Part shown: positions 17,498 to 25,795 of the stretch, in pieces
Layout: every line of letters begins with the position of its first letter
How positions within the stretch are numbered: the stretch's first letter is position 1
Assembly: GCF_000745215.1 (NCBI RefSeq)
Contig: NZ_JQNK01000009.1
Span: 2,604,001 to 2,668,000, forward strand
DNA: 64,000 bases
Direction of reading: 5' to 3'
Origin: Methylosinus sp. PW1
GTDB lineage: Bacteria; Pseudomonadota; Alphaproteobacteria; Rhizobiales; Beijerinckiaceae
Translations under genes and position numbers: made by a program
Notes under the pieces: model-generated
Told to the model about the DNA's origin: nothing
The model's input: only the letters and a program-made list of their open reading frames with translations
Databases searched by the model: none

Positions 17498-18649
17498 TTG
17501 TCCATTCCGCTTCGCTACATCATGTCGATCGGGGGCTATATCCTCCGCCAGCATCTCGCCGGCCGGAAGCGCTATCCGCTGGTGCTGATGCTCGAGCCGC
17601 TGTTTCGCTGCAATCTCGCCTGCGCCGGCTGCGGCAAGATCGACTACCCGGACCATATTCTCGATAAGCGCCTCTCGGCGGAGGACTGCCTCGCCTCGGT
17701 GGACGAATGCGGCGCGCCGGTCGTCGTCATCGCGGGCGGCGAGCCGCTGCTGCACAAGGAGCTGCCGCAGATCGTGCAGGGCATAATGGCGCGCAAGAAA
17801 TTCGCCATCGTCTGCACCAATGCGCTGCTGCTCGCGAAAAAGATCGACCAATACAAGCCGAGCCCTTATTTCACCTGGTCGATCCATCTCGACGGCGACG
17901 AGGAGATGCATGATCGCGCGGTGAGCCAGACCGGCGTCTACAAGCGCGCCGTGGAGGCGATCAAGCTGGCGAAGTCCAAGGGCTTCCGCGTCACCATCAA
18001 CAGCACCTTCTTCCAGGACGCCGATCCGGCCCGCGTCGCCGATTTCTTCGACGAGGTGAAGCGCATCGGCATCGACGGCATGACGGTGTCGCCGGGCTAC
18101 GCCTATGAGCGCGCGCCCAATCAGGCGCATTTTCTCAATCGCGCGCGCACCAAGGAGCTGTTCCGCGGCATTCTGAAGCGCGGACGCGGCGGACGCGACT
18201 GGGCCTTCGTGCAGTCGGGGCTGTTCCTCGACTTTCTGGCCGGCAATCAGACCTATCATTGCACGCCCTGGGGCAATCCGGCGCGCACCGTCTTCGGCTG
18301 GCAGCGTCCCTGCTATCTTTTGGGCGAGGGCTATGTCCCGACCTTCAAGCAGCTGATGGACGAGACCGATTGGGATTCCTATGGCGTCGGCAATTACGAG
18401 AAATGCGCCGATTGCATGGTCCATTGCGGCTTCGAGGCCACGGCGGTGAAGGACGCCGTCGCGCGTCCGTGGAAGGCGGCGCTGGTCGCTCTGCGCGGCG
18501 TGAAGACGGAAGGCGATTTCGCGCCCGACATCTCGCTCGAGAAGCAGCGGCCGGCGCAATATGTCTTCGACAAGAATGTCGCGACTCTGTCAGAGCTCCG
18601 AGAGGCCGAGGCTAAGGAGCGGGCCGAGAAGACGCCCACAGCGGCCTAA
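17498..18649 (+). CDS. hpnH: Adenosyl-hopene transferase HpnH (radical SAM)
   Basis: The 383-residue radical-SAM enzyme joins the 5'-deoxyadenosyl group to the hopanoid skeleton, the first step to C35 hopanoids. The cluster cysteines are C38, C42 and C45 in FRCNLACAGCGKIDY. VVVIAGGEPLLHKE is the SAM-binding GGE motif, and C-terminal CADCMVHCGFEATA is typical. TTG at 17498 gives the family N-terminus (SIPLRYIM...) and has GGAAGG about 10 nt upstream; the ATG at 17522 is the alternative. The 3' end overlaps the convergent hpnG by 60 bp. Confidence 0.93.
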   Translation: MSIPLRYIMSIGGYILRQHLAGRKRYPLVLMLEPLFRCNLACAGCGKIDYPDHILDKRLSAEDCLASVDECGAPVVVIAGGEPLLHKELPQIVQGIMARKKFAIVCTNALLLAKKIDQYKPSPYFTWSIHLDGDEEMHDRAVSQTGVYKRAVEAIKLAKSKGFRVTINSTFFQDADPARVADFFDEVKRIGIDGMTVSPGYAYERAPNQAHFLNRARTKELFRGILKRGRGGRDWAFVQSGLFLDFLAGNQTYHCTPWGNPARTVFGWQRPCYLLGEGYVPTFKQLMDETDWDSYGVGNYEKCADCMVHCGFEATAVKDAVARPWKAALVALRGVKTEGDFAPDISLEKQRPAQYVFDKNVATLSELREAEAKERAEKTPTAA

Positions 18650-19282
18650 GGTCGCCGAAGATTTGCGGAAGTCCAGACCGGCGAGAATGAGATCGCCGAT
18701 CTGGCGCGGCTCGCGGGCGAGATCGCGAAACACCGCGCGGAAATCGACGCCGCCGTCCGGCGTGACGGCGGAGGTGGCCAGCGGCGGCAGCGCCCGCGCC
18801 GCCGGATCATTGACCACGCGCACCACGGCCAGCGGCAGGCGCCGGCGCTCGGCGAAATCGGCGGCGATATGCGTCTCCATATCGACGACGGCGGCGCCGG
18901 TCCTTTTGCGCAGCGCGGCTTTGGCCCTGGGGTCGAGCACGGGCGCCTCGACGCCGGCGATGACGCCGGAGACGATCTTGCCGCCCGAGGCGCCGAGACC
19001 TTCGCTCAAAATGGACGACAGCTCGGCGCTCGTCTTATAGCGCTTGTTCTCGGCGACGACCGAGGCGCCGATGACGACGTCGCCCGGCCGCAGCGCCGGA
19101 TCGAGCCCGCCCGCTATGCCGAAGCTGACGACGCCGGCGAGCGCGAAGCCCTGCGTGCGCTCGAGCGCGGCGCGCAGGCCCTCTGTGTCGGCGCCGCTGC
19201 AAATCGGCACCAGACCTTCGCCCTCGGCGCAGGCGCGCTCGCTGAGCAGCCCCGTGATGATGAGGAAGCGCGGGGGCTCCAC
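18590..19282 (-). CDS. hpnG: Adenosylhopane nucleosidase/phosphorylase HpnG
   Basis: The product is about 230 residues of the nucleoside phosphorylase fold, with VVSFGIAGGLDPALRPGDVV, VVDMETHIAADFAERR and VVRVVNDPAA. In hopanoid pathways HpnG removes adenine from adenosylhopane to give ribosylhopane. The frame runs up to 19471 inside shc, but the family N-terminus (FLIITGLLSERACAEG) begins at about 19280. A GTG at 19282 is therefore proposed, and the ribosome site is weak. The last 20 codons overlap hpnH on the other strand. Confidence 0.85.
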   Translation of the reverse strand: MEPPRFLIITGLLSERACAEGEGLVPICSGADTEGLRAALERTQGFALAGVVSFGIAGGLDPALRPGDVVIGASVVAENKRYKTSAELSSILSEGLGASGGKIVSGVIAGVEAPVLDPRAKAALRKRTGAAVVDMETHIAADFAERRRLPLAVVRVVNDPAARALPPLATSAVTPDGGVDFRAVFRDLAREPRQIGDLILAGLDFRKSSATLGRCGRLLGPLLSLGLSEL

Positions 19283-19307
19283 CTCATCCGGGCCGTCCAA
19301 GCGACGA

Positions 19308-21272
19308 TTAGAGTCCGGTCTGGACAATTTTGCTGTTGCCCCTCTCGAGGTTACGATAGCGCGCGAGCGCCCACAGCGGGAAGAATTTTGCGTAGCCGTG
19401 ATAGCGCAGATAGAAGACGCGCGGGAAGCCCGTGGCGGTGTAGCGCTCTTCCTTCCACAGCCCATCCGCATCCTGATTGGCCTGCAGATAGGCTATGCCG
19501 CGGGCGACCGCCGGATGGCCGACCTCGCCCGCCGCCATCAGCGCCAGCACGCCCCAGGCCGTTTGCGAGGGAGTGCTCGGCGCCTTCTCATAGCCGCGAT
19601 AGTCGAGCTTATAGCTGTCTCCATCCTCGCCCCAGCCGCCGTCCTCGTTCTGGATCGCGACGAGCCAATCGACGGCGCGGCGCATGGCGCGATGTTCCGG
19701 CTTCAGCCCGGCGGCGTTGAGCGCGCAGAGCGTCGACCAGGTCCCGTATATATAGTTCATTCCCCAGCGGCCGAACCAGCTGCCGTCCGGCTCCTGCTCG
19801 GCGAGCAGGTAATCGACGCCGGCTTTCATGCTGGCGCTGGTCTCGATCGTGTCGCCGAGCTGCGCCAGCATGGAGACGCAGCGGGCCGAGACGTCCGAGG
19901 TCGGCGGATCGAGCAGCGCGCCATGATCGGCGAAGGGAATGTGGTTGAGATAATAATATTCATTGTCGGCGTCAAAGGCGCCCCAGCCGCCATTCTTGCT
20001 CTGCAGCCCCTCGACCCATTCGCGCGCGCGGGCGATGCGCTCGTCATAGGGCCGGTCGGAGCGGCCGGCGTAGGAGCGATCCATAGCCGTCACCACCACG
20101 GCGGTGTCGTCGACATCCGGGTAATAGGCGTTGGCGTATTGGAAGGCCCAGCCGCCGGGGCGCACATTCGGCCGTTGCACGGCCCAATCGCCCTTCACAT
20201 CCAGCACCTGCAAGGGCGCGAGCCAATCGAGGCCGGCGCGGGCGCGCGCCTCCTCCGCCTTGCCGCCGACCTCGAGCAGCGTGTGGCAGGCGAGCGCCGT
20301 GTCCCACACGGGCGAGACGCAGGGCTGGCAATAGGCCTCGTCCTCCTTGACGACGAGCAGACGCTCGATCGCTTCGCGCGCGAGCCTGATGCGCTCGTCG
20401 TCGGCAGGGACGCCGAGAACCTCATACATCAGCAGGCTGTTGACCATGGCGGGGAAGATGGCGCCGAGCCCGTCGACGCCGTTCAGCCGCTGCGTGACGA
20501 AAGCCTCCGCCGCCTTTATCGCGCGCTGGCGCGGACCTTTGGGGAAATATGGATCGGCCGCGCGCAACAGCCTGTCGATCGCGCCGAAGATCGCGACCAG
20601 CGCCGGATGCTGATGCGCGCCGGTCGGCCATTTCCTCACCTCGTTCGGCGGTGTGGTGAACAGCTCGCCTATATGCACGCCGAGCCGATTGACGGCCTGC
20701 GGCTTCAACGTCTGCAGCACCAGCAGCGGCACGAGGACGGCGCGGCCCCAATAGGAGATCTTGTCGATATGGAAGGGAAACCATTTCGGCAGCAGCATGA
20801 TCTCCACCGGCATGGCCGGCACGCCGCGCCAGGGAATTTCGCCATAGAGCGCCAGCAGCGCGCGCGTGAACACATTCGTGCGCGCTGCGCCGCCATGGCC
20901 GAGGATCGCCTCGCGCGCTCGTTTCATATGCGGCGCGTCCATGTCGTCGCCGATCATCTTCAGCGCGAAATAGGCCTTCACGCTGGCGCTCATATCGAAA
21001 GCGCCTTCGTGGAACAAAGGCCAGCCGCCATGCGCGCCCTGGATACGGCGCAGATAGACGGCGATCTTGCTCTCGAGCGCGTGATCGATCGGCTCGTCGC
21101 GGAAATGGCGCATCAGCACATATTCGGCCGGAATCGTGGCGTCGGCCTCGAGCTCGAAGCACCAATGGCCGTCGCCTTTGGCGAGCGCGCGCAGCGCGCC
21201 GGACGCGCGCGCGATGCTCTGGTCGAGCGCGTCGTCGCGCTTCGGCTCGATCGCAAGGGCGGTCGCGGTCAT
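19308..21272 (-). CDS. shc: Squalene-hopene cyclase
   Basis: The 654-residue monotopic membrane enzyme cyclises squalene to hopene/hopanol. The proton-donating DXDD motif is D386-V-D-D389 in YYPDVDDTAVVV. Several QW repeats are visible (QEPDGSWFGRWG, QNEDGGWGEDGDSY, QSKNGGWGAFD, QANQDADGLW), and the cation-stabilising WGMNYIYGTW is present. Length and N-terminus are normal. The hpnG gene follows 25 bp downstream on the same strand. Confidence 0.97.
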   Translation of the reverse strand: MTATALAIEPKRDDALDQSIARASGALRALAKGDGHWCFELEADATIPAEYVLMRHFRDEPIDHALESKIAVYLRRIQGAHGGWPLFHEGAFDMSASVKAYFALKMIGDDMDAPHMKRAREAILGHGGAARTNVFTRALLALYGEIPWRGVPAMPVEIMLLPKWFPFHIDKISYWGRAVLVPLLVLQTLKPQAVNRLGVHIGELFTTPPNEVRKWPTGAHQHPALVAIFGAIDRLLRAADPYFPKGPRQRAIKAAEAFVTQRLNGVDGLGAIFPAMVNSLLMYEVLGVPADDERIRLAREAIERLLVVKEDEAYCQPCVSPVWDTALACHTLLEVGGKAEEARARAGLDWLAPLQVLDVKGDWAVQRPNVRPGGWAFQYANAYYPDVDDTAVVVTAMDRSYAGRSDRPYDERIARAREWVEGLQSKNGGWGAFDADNEYYYLNHIPFADHGALLDPPTSDVSARCVSMLAQLGDTIETSASMKAGVDYLLAEQEPDGSWFGRWGMNYIYGTWSTLCALNAAGLKPEHRAMRRAVDWLVAIQNEDGGWGEDGDSYKLDYRGYEKAPSTPSQTAWGVLALMAAGEVGHPAVARGIAYLQANQDADGLWKEERYTATGFPRVFYLRYHGYAKFFPLWALARYRNLERGNSKIVQTGL

Positions 21273-21348
21273 ATTTTCGCGCTCCTTCGCAGCTCGGTCA
21301 TCACGATCCCTTCGTCTCTCGTTTTTCCAAAAGAATGGTCGATCCGCG

Positions 21349-21651
21349 TCACAGACGCGCGACGCGCAGCGCCGGAGCCTCTGCCCCGTTCGGCGGCTTG
21401 ACGACGATCTCCACGTCCTGCCCCAGCGCCACCAGAAAACGCAGCAGCCGCTCCACCGAGAACTGGCGGAAATCGCCGCGCAGCATTTTGGAGACGTCCG
21501 GCTGCTTGACGCCGAGCAGGCCGGCGGCCTCCACCTGCTTCAGCCCGCGCTCCTTCATCAGCCGGCCGATCTTGCCGATGAGCTGCGCTTTGAGCGCGTT
21601 TTCCGCGCGCGCGCCGGCGGCGGATTCATCTATCGCCTCGAGACCGTTCAT
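21349..21651 (-). CDS. XRE-family HTH regulator
   Basis: The 100-residue DNA-binding protein has a helix-turn-helix around residues 35-62 (KQVEAAGLLGVKQPDVSKML), followed by FSVERLLRFLVALGQDVEI. This is the HTH_37/HigA2-like layout common in antitoxins. The usual upstream RelE-like toxin is absent; instead a 43-residue membrane protein gene ends 12 bp before its ATG. It may be a solitary regulator or an antitoxin for that small protein. Confidence 0.85.
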   Translation of the reverse strand: MNGLEAIDESAAGARAENALKAQLIGKIGRLMKERGLKQVEAAGLLGVKQPDVSKMLRGDFRQFSVERLLRFLVALGQDVEIVVKPPNGAEAPALRVARL

Positions 21652-21663
21652 TGCTCAGCTTCC

Positions 21664-21795
21664 TCAGCGCAGCATGATGAAGATCGCGAGCTGGAAAAAA
21701 TAGACGAGCGCGAGCATCCATCGGATGTGCCGCAGGTGACGCTCGATCCTCTCGAATGTCGCGTCGCATCGCAGGTTGAGCGACGAGTTTGTCAT
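21664..21795 (-). CDS. 43-residue single-pass membrane protein
   Basis: This is a short gene: ATG at 21795, stop at 21664. A polar N-terminus (MTNSSLNLRCDATFERIERH) leads to one hydrophobic helix (MLALVYFFQLAIFIML) and ends -R. GGAG lies 7 nt upstream of the ATG. It is followed within 12 bp by the XRE gene, so the two look cotranscribed. Size, charge pattern and partner resemble small membrane-acting toxins, but no family is recognised and the role is open. Confidence 0.6.
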   Translation of the reverse strand: MTNSSLNLRCDATFERIERHLRHIRWMLALVYFFQLAIFIMLR

Positions 21796-22104
21796 GGGAC
21801 GTCTCCGTCTTCAGGTCGTTGAATTCGGCTCCATGCGAGGGGACCCCCGCTGCGCGGGAAAGGGGGCGGTCGACGTTTCGCGAAGCCTCGATCGAGCGCC
21901 GCATCTCCTCCCTCTCCCGCGTGCGGGGGAGGGTCAGGGAGGGGGCGCTGCGCGCGCGATCCGACTCTCTCGAAACCGTTTCGTATAGTGATCTAACCAT
22001 ATCGTCAAGCGCCGGATCGGGCTGGCTCATCGCTTGCTACCCGATTTCACGGGTCCGCTCCGGGTCGCACGGAGCGTGGATGTTTGTTCGAAAGGGATCA
22101 GCCC
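21796..22104. other. Intergenic region with a REP-like palindrome and a possible gene remnant
   Basis: This 309-bp gap is divergent between the small membrane protein gene and the Rieske gene. A minus-strand frame starting at 22030 (MSQPDPALDDMVRSLYETVS) reads like the start of a real protein but runs into a repeat at 21908-21945 and loses sense. It may be a truncated gene. The Rieske ribosome site is at its right end. Confidence 0.4.
21908..21945. repeat. REP-like palindrome
   Basis: CCTCTCCCGCGTGCGGGGGA followed by GGGTCAGGGAGGG forms a stem-loop with a short imperfect extension. It is the same general class as the 8181 repeat, with a different sequence from the 6112 element. Confidence 0.65.
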
Positions 22105-22476
22105 ATGGACGATCTGTTTGTGATTTGTCGCACAGGCCACATAGAGGACGGCCAAGCCCATGGCTTCGTCCTGATGCGCGCCTACGACAACGGCGACACC
22201 AATCCGTGGCCGATCATCATCACGCGCAAAGGCAACAACTTCTACGGTTTCGAGAATTCCTGCCCGCATGAGCAGATGCGTCTCGACACTTCACCCGGCA
22301 ATTTCCTCGACGAGTCGGGCAATTTCCTCGAATGCGGGCAGCATCGCTCCCAATTCGACCTCGACACCGGCCATTGCTTCATCGGCCCGTGTCAGGGCGG
22401 GAAGCTGACGCCGCTTTCGCTCGTGATCGACGACGGCGACGTCTGCATCACCGGCGTGCTGCTGGCCGACGAATGA
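22105..22476 (+). CDS. Rieske [2Fe-2S] ferredoxin-like protein
   Basis: The 123-residue soluble single-domain Rieske protein has cluster ligands C53/H55 (SCPHEQM) and C77/H80 (ECGQHRSQF). There is no signal peptide or membrane anchor, so it is probably a cytoplasmic electron carrier or a subunit of an oxygenase. The ATG at 22105 has AAGGGA about 8 nt upstream; a TTG seven codons earlier is less likely. It probably forms an operon with the unknown 250-residue gene 91 bp downstream. Confidence 0.88.
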   Translation: MDDLFVICRTGHIEDGQAHGFVLMRAYDNGDTNPWPIIITRKGNNFYGFENSCPHEQMRLDTSPGNFLDESGNFLECGQHRSQFDLDTGHCFIGPCQGGKLTPLSLVIDDGDVCITGVLLADE

Positions 22477-22567
22477 AGGCGGGCGCCGCGCCCGAGAGAG
22501 GGGCTCGGGCGCGAGCGCCCAAGCATAGACCTGGGACAGCAAAGACTGGGGACAGGAAGGATATTCC

Positions 22568-23320
22568 ATGACGGACATGGCGGAACTGCAAAAGCGCAAG
22601 CAGCCTCTCAATCTGGCGATCGTCTATGTCGATCCCGACGCCTTCATCGCCAATTATGTGGGCTGGCTGGAGATCACGACCTTCATCACCGCGCTGCGCG
22701 CCGGCGATGTGACGGTTCCCGCCGACGGCGTCACGCCCAAGCTCACGGACCAGCAATTGAAGGCCGCCGCGGCGGTGACTTACGGCGGCGACGCGGTTTT
22801 CGCCTTCTTCATGACGGCGGCGCTCAAGGGCGACAAGGCGGCGGCCGACAAGGTCGAGGCGGCGCTCACCGAGGCCCTGGGCAAGGATTTCCCCGGCTCG
22901 ACCTCGCTGTGGGCCTTCCGCACGCCCATGGACCCGCCCATCAGCCTCGAGGATCATGTCGGCGCCGCCGGCAAGAAGATGCTGCTCGGCGACATTCCGC
23001 CGCCGCCCATGCGCGCCAAGGAGAATTGGAACGCGGGCATTCGCTTCTTCGAGCAGGCGCGCAAATCCAACTTCGTCCATGAGATCATGTATCCGCTGGC
23101 GCTGTGGAGCCGCGAGCGCTGGACCGAGACGCTGGAGAAGGGCATCTCCTTCCTCACCCATATCGAGGACAATGTCCCCGTGCTGCGCGAGGTGCTCGAG
23201 GAAAAGCGCAATGATCAGGCATTCGTCGCCAATCTGCTGCTGAAATTGGCGCCGGCGATCGATCAAGAGCTGACCGAGGATATGGAGGGCTTTCTGCGCT
23301 CCCTGGCCCGCCGCAATTGA
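22568..23320 (+). CDS. Conserved-looking protein of unknown function next to the Rieske protein
   Basis: I do not recognise a family. The 250-residue soluble protein lacks a signal peptide and membrane helices. It has an acidic, helical C-terminal half (LRLEVLEEKRND-type segments around 205-245) and a Pro-rich centre (GDIPPPPMRAKENWNAG, about 140-157). Codon use is like that of its neighbours. The position after the Rieske gene suggests a redox partner, but there are no cysteine, heme or flavin motifs to support this. Confidence 0.6.
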   Translation: MTDMAELQKRKQPLNLAIVYVDPDAFIANYVGWLEITTFITALRAGDVTVPADGVTPKLTDQQLKAAAAVTYGGDAVFAFFMTAALKGDKAAADKVEAALTEALGKDFPGSTSLWAFRTPMDPPISLEDHVGAAGKKMLLGDIPPPPMRAKENWNAGIRFFEQARKSNFVHEIMYPLALWSRERWTETLEKGISFLTHIEDNVPVLREVLEEKRNDQAFVANLLLKLAPAIDQELTEDMEGFLRSLARRN

Positions 23321-23419
23321 GCGAGCGTGAGCGCGGCGTATGACGTCCTGTCATACGCCGCCGCTAGCCTCGCCTGCTTCCGATTCGCCGCCGGCGACGG
23401 GAGAAGTGGGGAGGCCATC

Positions 23420-24304
23420 ATGAATAATTCGCCGCTGCTCGTCTCGGTGACGATAGAGCCCGAGCACGCACGCGATTGGGAGGAGCTCGTCGAGGCGCTC
23501 GCGCGGCTGTCCGCCGGCGCGCCCGGACTGCGCGTCTCCGATCTCGATGTGATCGGCGGAACGCAGGCGCTGCTCGAGGCGGCGAGCGAGGAGGGGCTGC
23601 GAAACATTGTCGCTCGCTTCCAGGAGCTGTCGCCCGTCGAGGCGATCATCGGCCCGCCGCGCGTCGCCTATCGCGAGCGCCTGTCGCGGCGCCAGGAAAT
23701 CGATTTCACCCATAAGCGGCCCGGCCAATACGCCCGCGTGAAGCTCGTCTTCGACACGGATGGCGCGGGCGGCGAGATTTTCGAGAATCGTGCGCCGGAG
23801 AGCGCCGTTCCGGCGGAATTCGTCGATGGCGTGGAGCGCGGCGTCGTCTCTGTGGTGGAGAGCGGCGTCATTCTCGGCCGGCCGGTGGTGGAGTTGAAAG
23901 CCGTCCTGGTGGACGGCGCCGGCCATGGCTCGGATTCGTCGGTTCTGGCCTTCGAGATCGCCGCGCGCGCCGCGACGCGGGAGGCGCTGGCCAAGAGCAG
24001 CGAATTGCTCGAGCCGATCATGAGCGTCGAGACAGTCGCGCCCAATGACATTGCGGAAGCGGCGATCGAGGATTTGCGCGGCCGGCGCGCGCAGGCGCTG
24101 AAGGCGGAGCAGGGCGACGAGACCACCCGGATCACGGCGACCGCGCCGCTCGCGGAACTGCTGGGCTATGGCGATGCGCTGAGCGCGCTGGCCAAAGGGC
24201 GCGCGAGCCATAATCTGCGCTTCGGACATTATGCGCCGATCGCGCCCGAGGACGATACGCCCTTCCGCCCCGCGGCGGCCGCACGGCCCAGCGCCACGGC
24301 CTGA
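23420..24304 (+). CDS. EF-G-like protein lacking the GTPase domain (domains III-V only)
   Basis: The 294-residue protein aligns with the C-terminal half of elongation factor G. Residues about 1-85 resemble domain III (ending PVEAIIGPPRVAYRERL). Residues 90-205 resemble domain IV (RPGQYARVKLVFDTD, VPAEFVDGVERGVVSVVESG, LVDGAGHGSDSSVLAFEIAA). The rest is domain V (APLAELLGYGDALSALAKGR). G1-G5 GTPase motifs and domain II are absent. It has its own ATG with GGGAGG 6 nt upstream, and no broken fusA half precedes it, so it looks like a dedicated protein rather than debris. A ribosome-binding role at the A site is inferred. Confidence 0.82.
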   Translation: MNNSPLLVSVTIEPEHARDWEELVEALARLSAGAPGLRVSDLDVIGGTQALLEAASEEGLRNIVARFQELSPVEAIIGPPRVAYRERLSRRQEIDFTHKRPGQYARVKLVFDTDGAGGEIFENRAPESAVPAEFVDGVERGVVSVVESGVILGRPVVELKAVLVDGAGHGSDSSVLAFEIAARAATREALAKSSELLEPIMSVETVAPNDIAEAAIEDLRGRRAQALKAEQGDETTRITATAPLAELLGYGDALSALAKGRASHNLRFGHYAPIAPEDDTPFRPAAAARPSATA

Positions 24305-24306
24305 CG

Positions 24307-24345
24307 AAAAAAGATACGCCGGCCCGAAAGCTCTCCGGGCCGGCG
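24307..24345 (-). terminator. Rho-independent terminator of rpsD
   Basis: On the minus strand a hairpin with arms CGCCGGCCCG and CGGGCCGGCG (24317-24345) is followed by TATCTTTTTT. It also separates rpsD from the convergent EF-G-like gene. Confidence 0.85.
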
Positions 24346-24353
24346 AAAGTCGA

Positions 24354-24971
24354 TCAGCGCGAGTAGAACTCGATGACCAGATTCGGCTCCATCTGCACCG
24401 GATAGGGCACTTCGGAGGGCAGCGGGATGCGCGTGAGCTTGGCCGTCAGCTTCTGATGGTCGACCTCGTAATACTCCGGCACGTCGCGCTCGGCGAGGCC
24501 GACGGCCTCGAGGACGATGACGAGCTGGCGTGAGCTCTCCTTCACCTCGACGACGTCGCCCGGCTTCACCAGATAGGACGGAATGTTCACCCGGCGGCCA
24601 TTCACCTTGATGTGGCCATGGTTGATGAACTGCCGCGAGGCGAAGACGGTCGGCACGAATTTGGCGCGATAGACCACGGCGTCGAGACGGCGCTCGAGCA
24701 GGCCGATCAGATTGTCTCCCGAGTCGCCCTTCAGCCGGATGGCCTCCGCATAATATTTGCGGAACTGCTTCTCGGAGATATTGCCGTAATAGCCCTTGAG
24801 CTTCTGCTTGGCCTTGAGCTGCGTGCCGAAGTCGGAAGGCTTGCCCTTGCGGCGCTGGCCGTGCTGGCCGGGGCCGTATTCGCGACGGTTCACCGGGCTC
24901 TTCGGGCGGCCCCAGATGTTCTGTCCGAGACGGCGATCGATTTTATATTTGGCTTCGGCGCGTTTCGTCAC
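24354..24971 (-). CDS. rpsD: 30S ribosomal protein S4
   Basis: The 205-residue primary 16S rRNA binder has an N-terminal [20 protein letters not shown], the S4 RNA-binding domain ([40 protein letters not shown]) and a VIEFYSR end. It is monocistronic here, as is common in Hyphomicrobiales, with a clear terminator after it. Confidence 0.98.
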   Translation of the reverse strand: MTKRAEAKYKIDRRLGQNIWGRPKSPVNRREYGPGQHGQRRKGKPSDFGTQLKAKQKLKGYYGNISEKQFRKYYAEAIRLKGDSGDNLIGLLERRLDAVVYRAKFVPTVFASRQFINHGHIKVNGRRVNIPSYLVKPGDVVEVKESSRQLVIVLEAVGLAERDVPEYYEVDHQKLTAKLTRIPLPSEVPYPVQMEPNLVIEFYSR

Positions 24972-25285
24972 TTGCCGGCGTCCTCTTCCTTTTCGCAGCC
25001 TCGCAAAAGCGCGAAAACGAGACGCCGCGCCCTGCCTCGGTCAGAGGCGAGCGTCGCCGAACCACGTTCCCGCGCGACGAGGCGTGCCTCTCGCGTCAAA
25101 AGAACGCGCCCTCCTCTGCCGGAAACCGGCCGACAGGCCGCTCAGGAGCGGCCACGGGTGCGGGCCGGCGAAGGTTTCCCCGCGCCGGACCGGGAGTGAT
25201 TATCCGCGCGCGCGGCGGAAGTCAAGAAAAAGGCCGGCTCGCGAAAGCGCGGGCCGGCCCAAAAAGCGGAGCCTCGAGGCGGCGC
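24972..25285. other. rpsD upstream region
   Basis: This 314-bp region should contain the rpsD promoter and leader, and it ends in the terminator of the next minus-strand gene. It is GC-rich; I see no convincing promoter boxes, tRNA or structured leader, and no credible gene. Confidence 0.5.
25227..25259 (-). terminator. Rho-independent terminator of the exported-protein gene
   Basis: The hairpin GGCCGGCTCGCGAAAGCGCG closes with GGCCGGCC (25232-25259). Read on the minus strand it is followed by TTTTTC. It lies 27 bp past the stop at 25286. Confidence 0.75.
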
Positions 25286-25657
25286 TCAGGGCCACCAGAT
25301 CGGCGCGATGCCGTCGCGATAGGGCAGAACCTCGAAGCGGCGGCGGTTCGGCAGCGTCTCCTGCATGAACCAGCTGCGCTGATTGTCCTCCACCGGCTGA
25401 TAGGCGAAATGGGTCGCCTCGACCAAATAGCGATTGGTCGAGCCGACCGGGACGACCGGGCCGGGATCGAGCCAGCTGCGGCGCGGAACCACCAGCGGCT
25501 GGCGAACGTAGGGGATGGGGCCGGTCGCCACGACGATTCCCTCCGCGGGAATGAAATGACGATGTGCGGAGCGATGCGTTTTGGCGAGCGCCTCGCCCGC
25601 CGTCGCGAGGGCGAGAAGGCAGGCGAGTCCGGCCGACAAACTAACGAAATGACGCAT
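25286..25657 (-). CDS. Small exported protein of unknown function
   Basis: The 123-residue product has a signal peptide (RHFVSLSAGLACLLALATAG-EALA, cleavage after ALA near residue 24). The mature part is rich in Pro, Trp, Tyr and Arg (VPRRSWLDPGPVVPVG, RFEVLPYRDGIAPIWWP), without cysteines. No family is recognised. Two ATGs lie six bases apart; the second (25657) is chosen because GGAG is 6 nt upstream of it and directly abuts the first. Confidence 0.65.
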   Translation of the reverse strand: MRHFVSLSAGLACLLALATAGEALAKTHRSAHRHFIPAEGIVVATGPIPYVRQPLVVPRRSWLDPGPVVPVGSTNRYLVEATHFAYQPVEDNQRSWFMQETLPNRRRFEVLPYRDGIAPIWWP

Positions 25658-25795
25658 CCTCATCTCCTGATTCCGATATCGACAGGATCATAACCAATCA
25701 CGTCGCCGAGCGATACCGGCGGTCGCGAATGGCGCCTCATGAAAGCTGAAAGCGGTCCGGCGAAAACGCCGAACCGCCCCTAGGTAGGCATTCGC

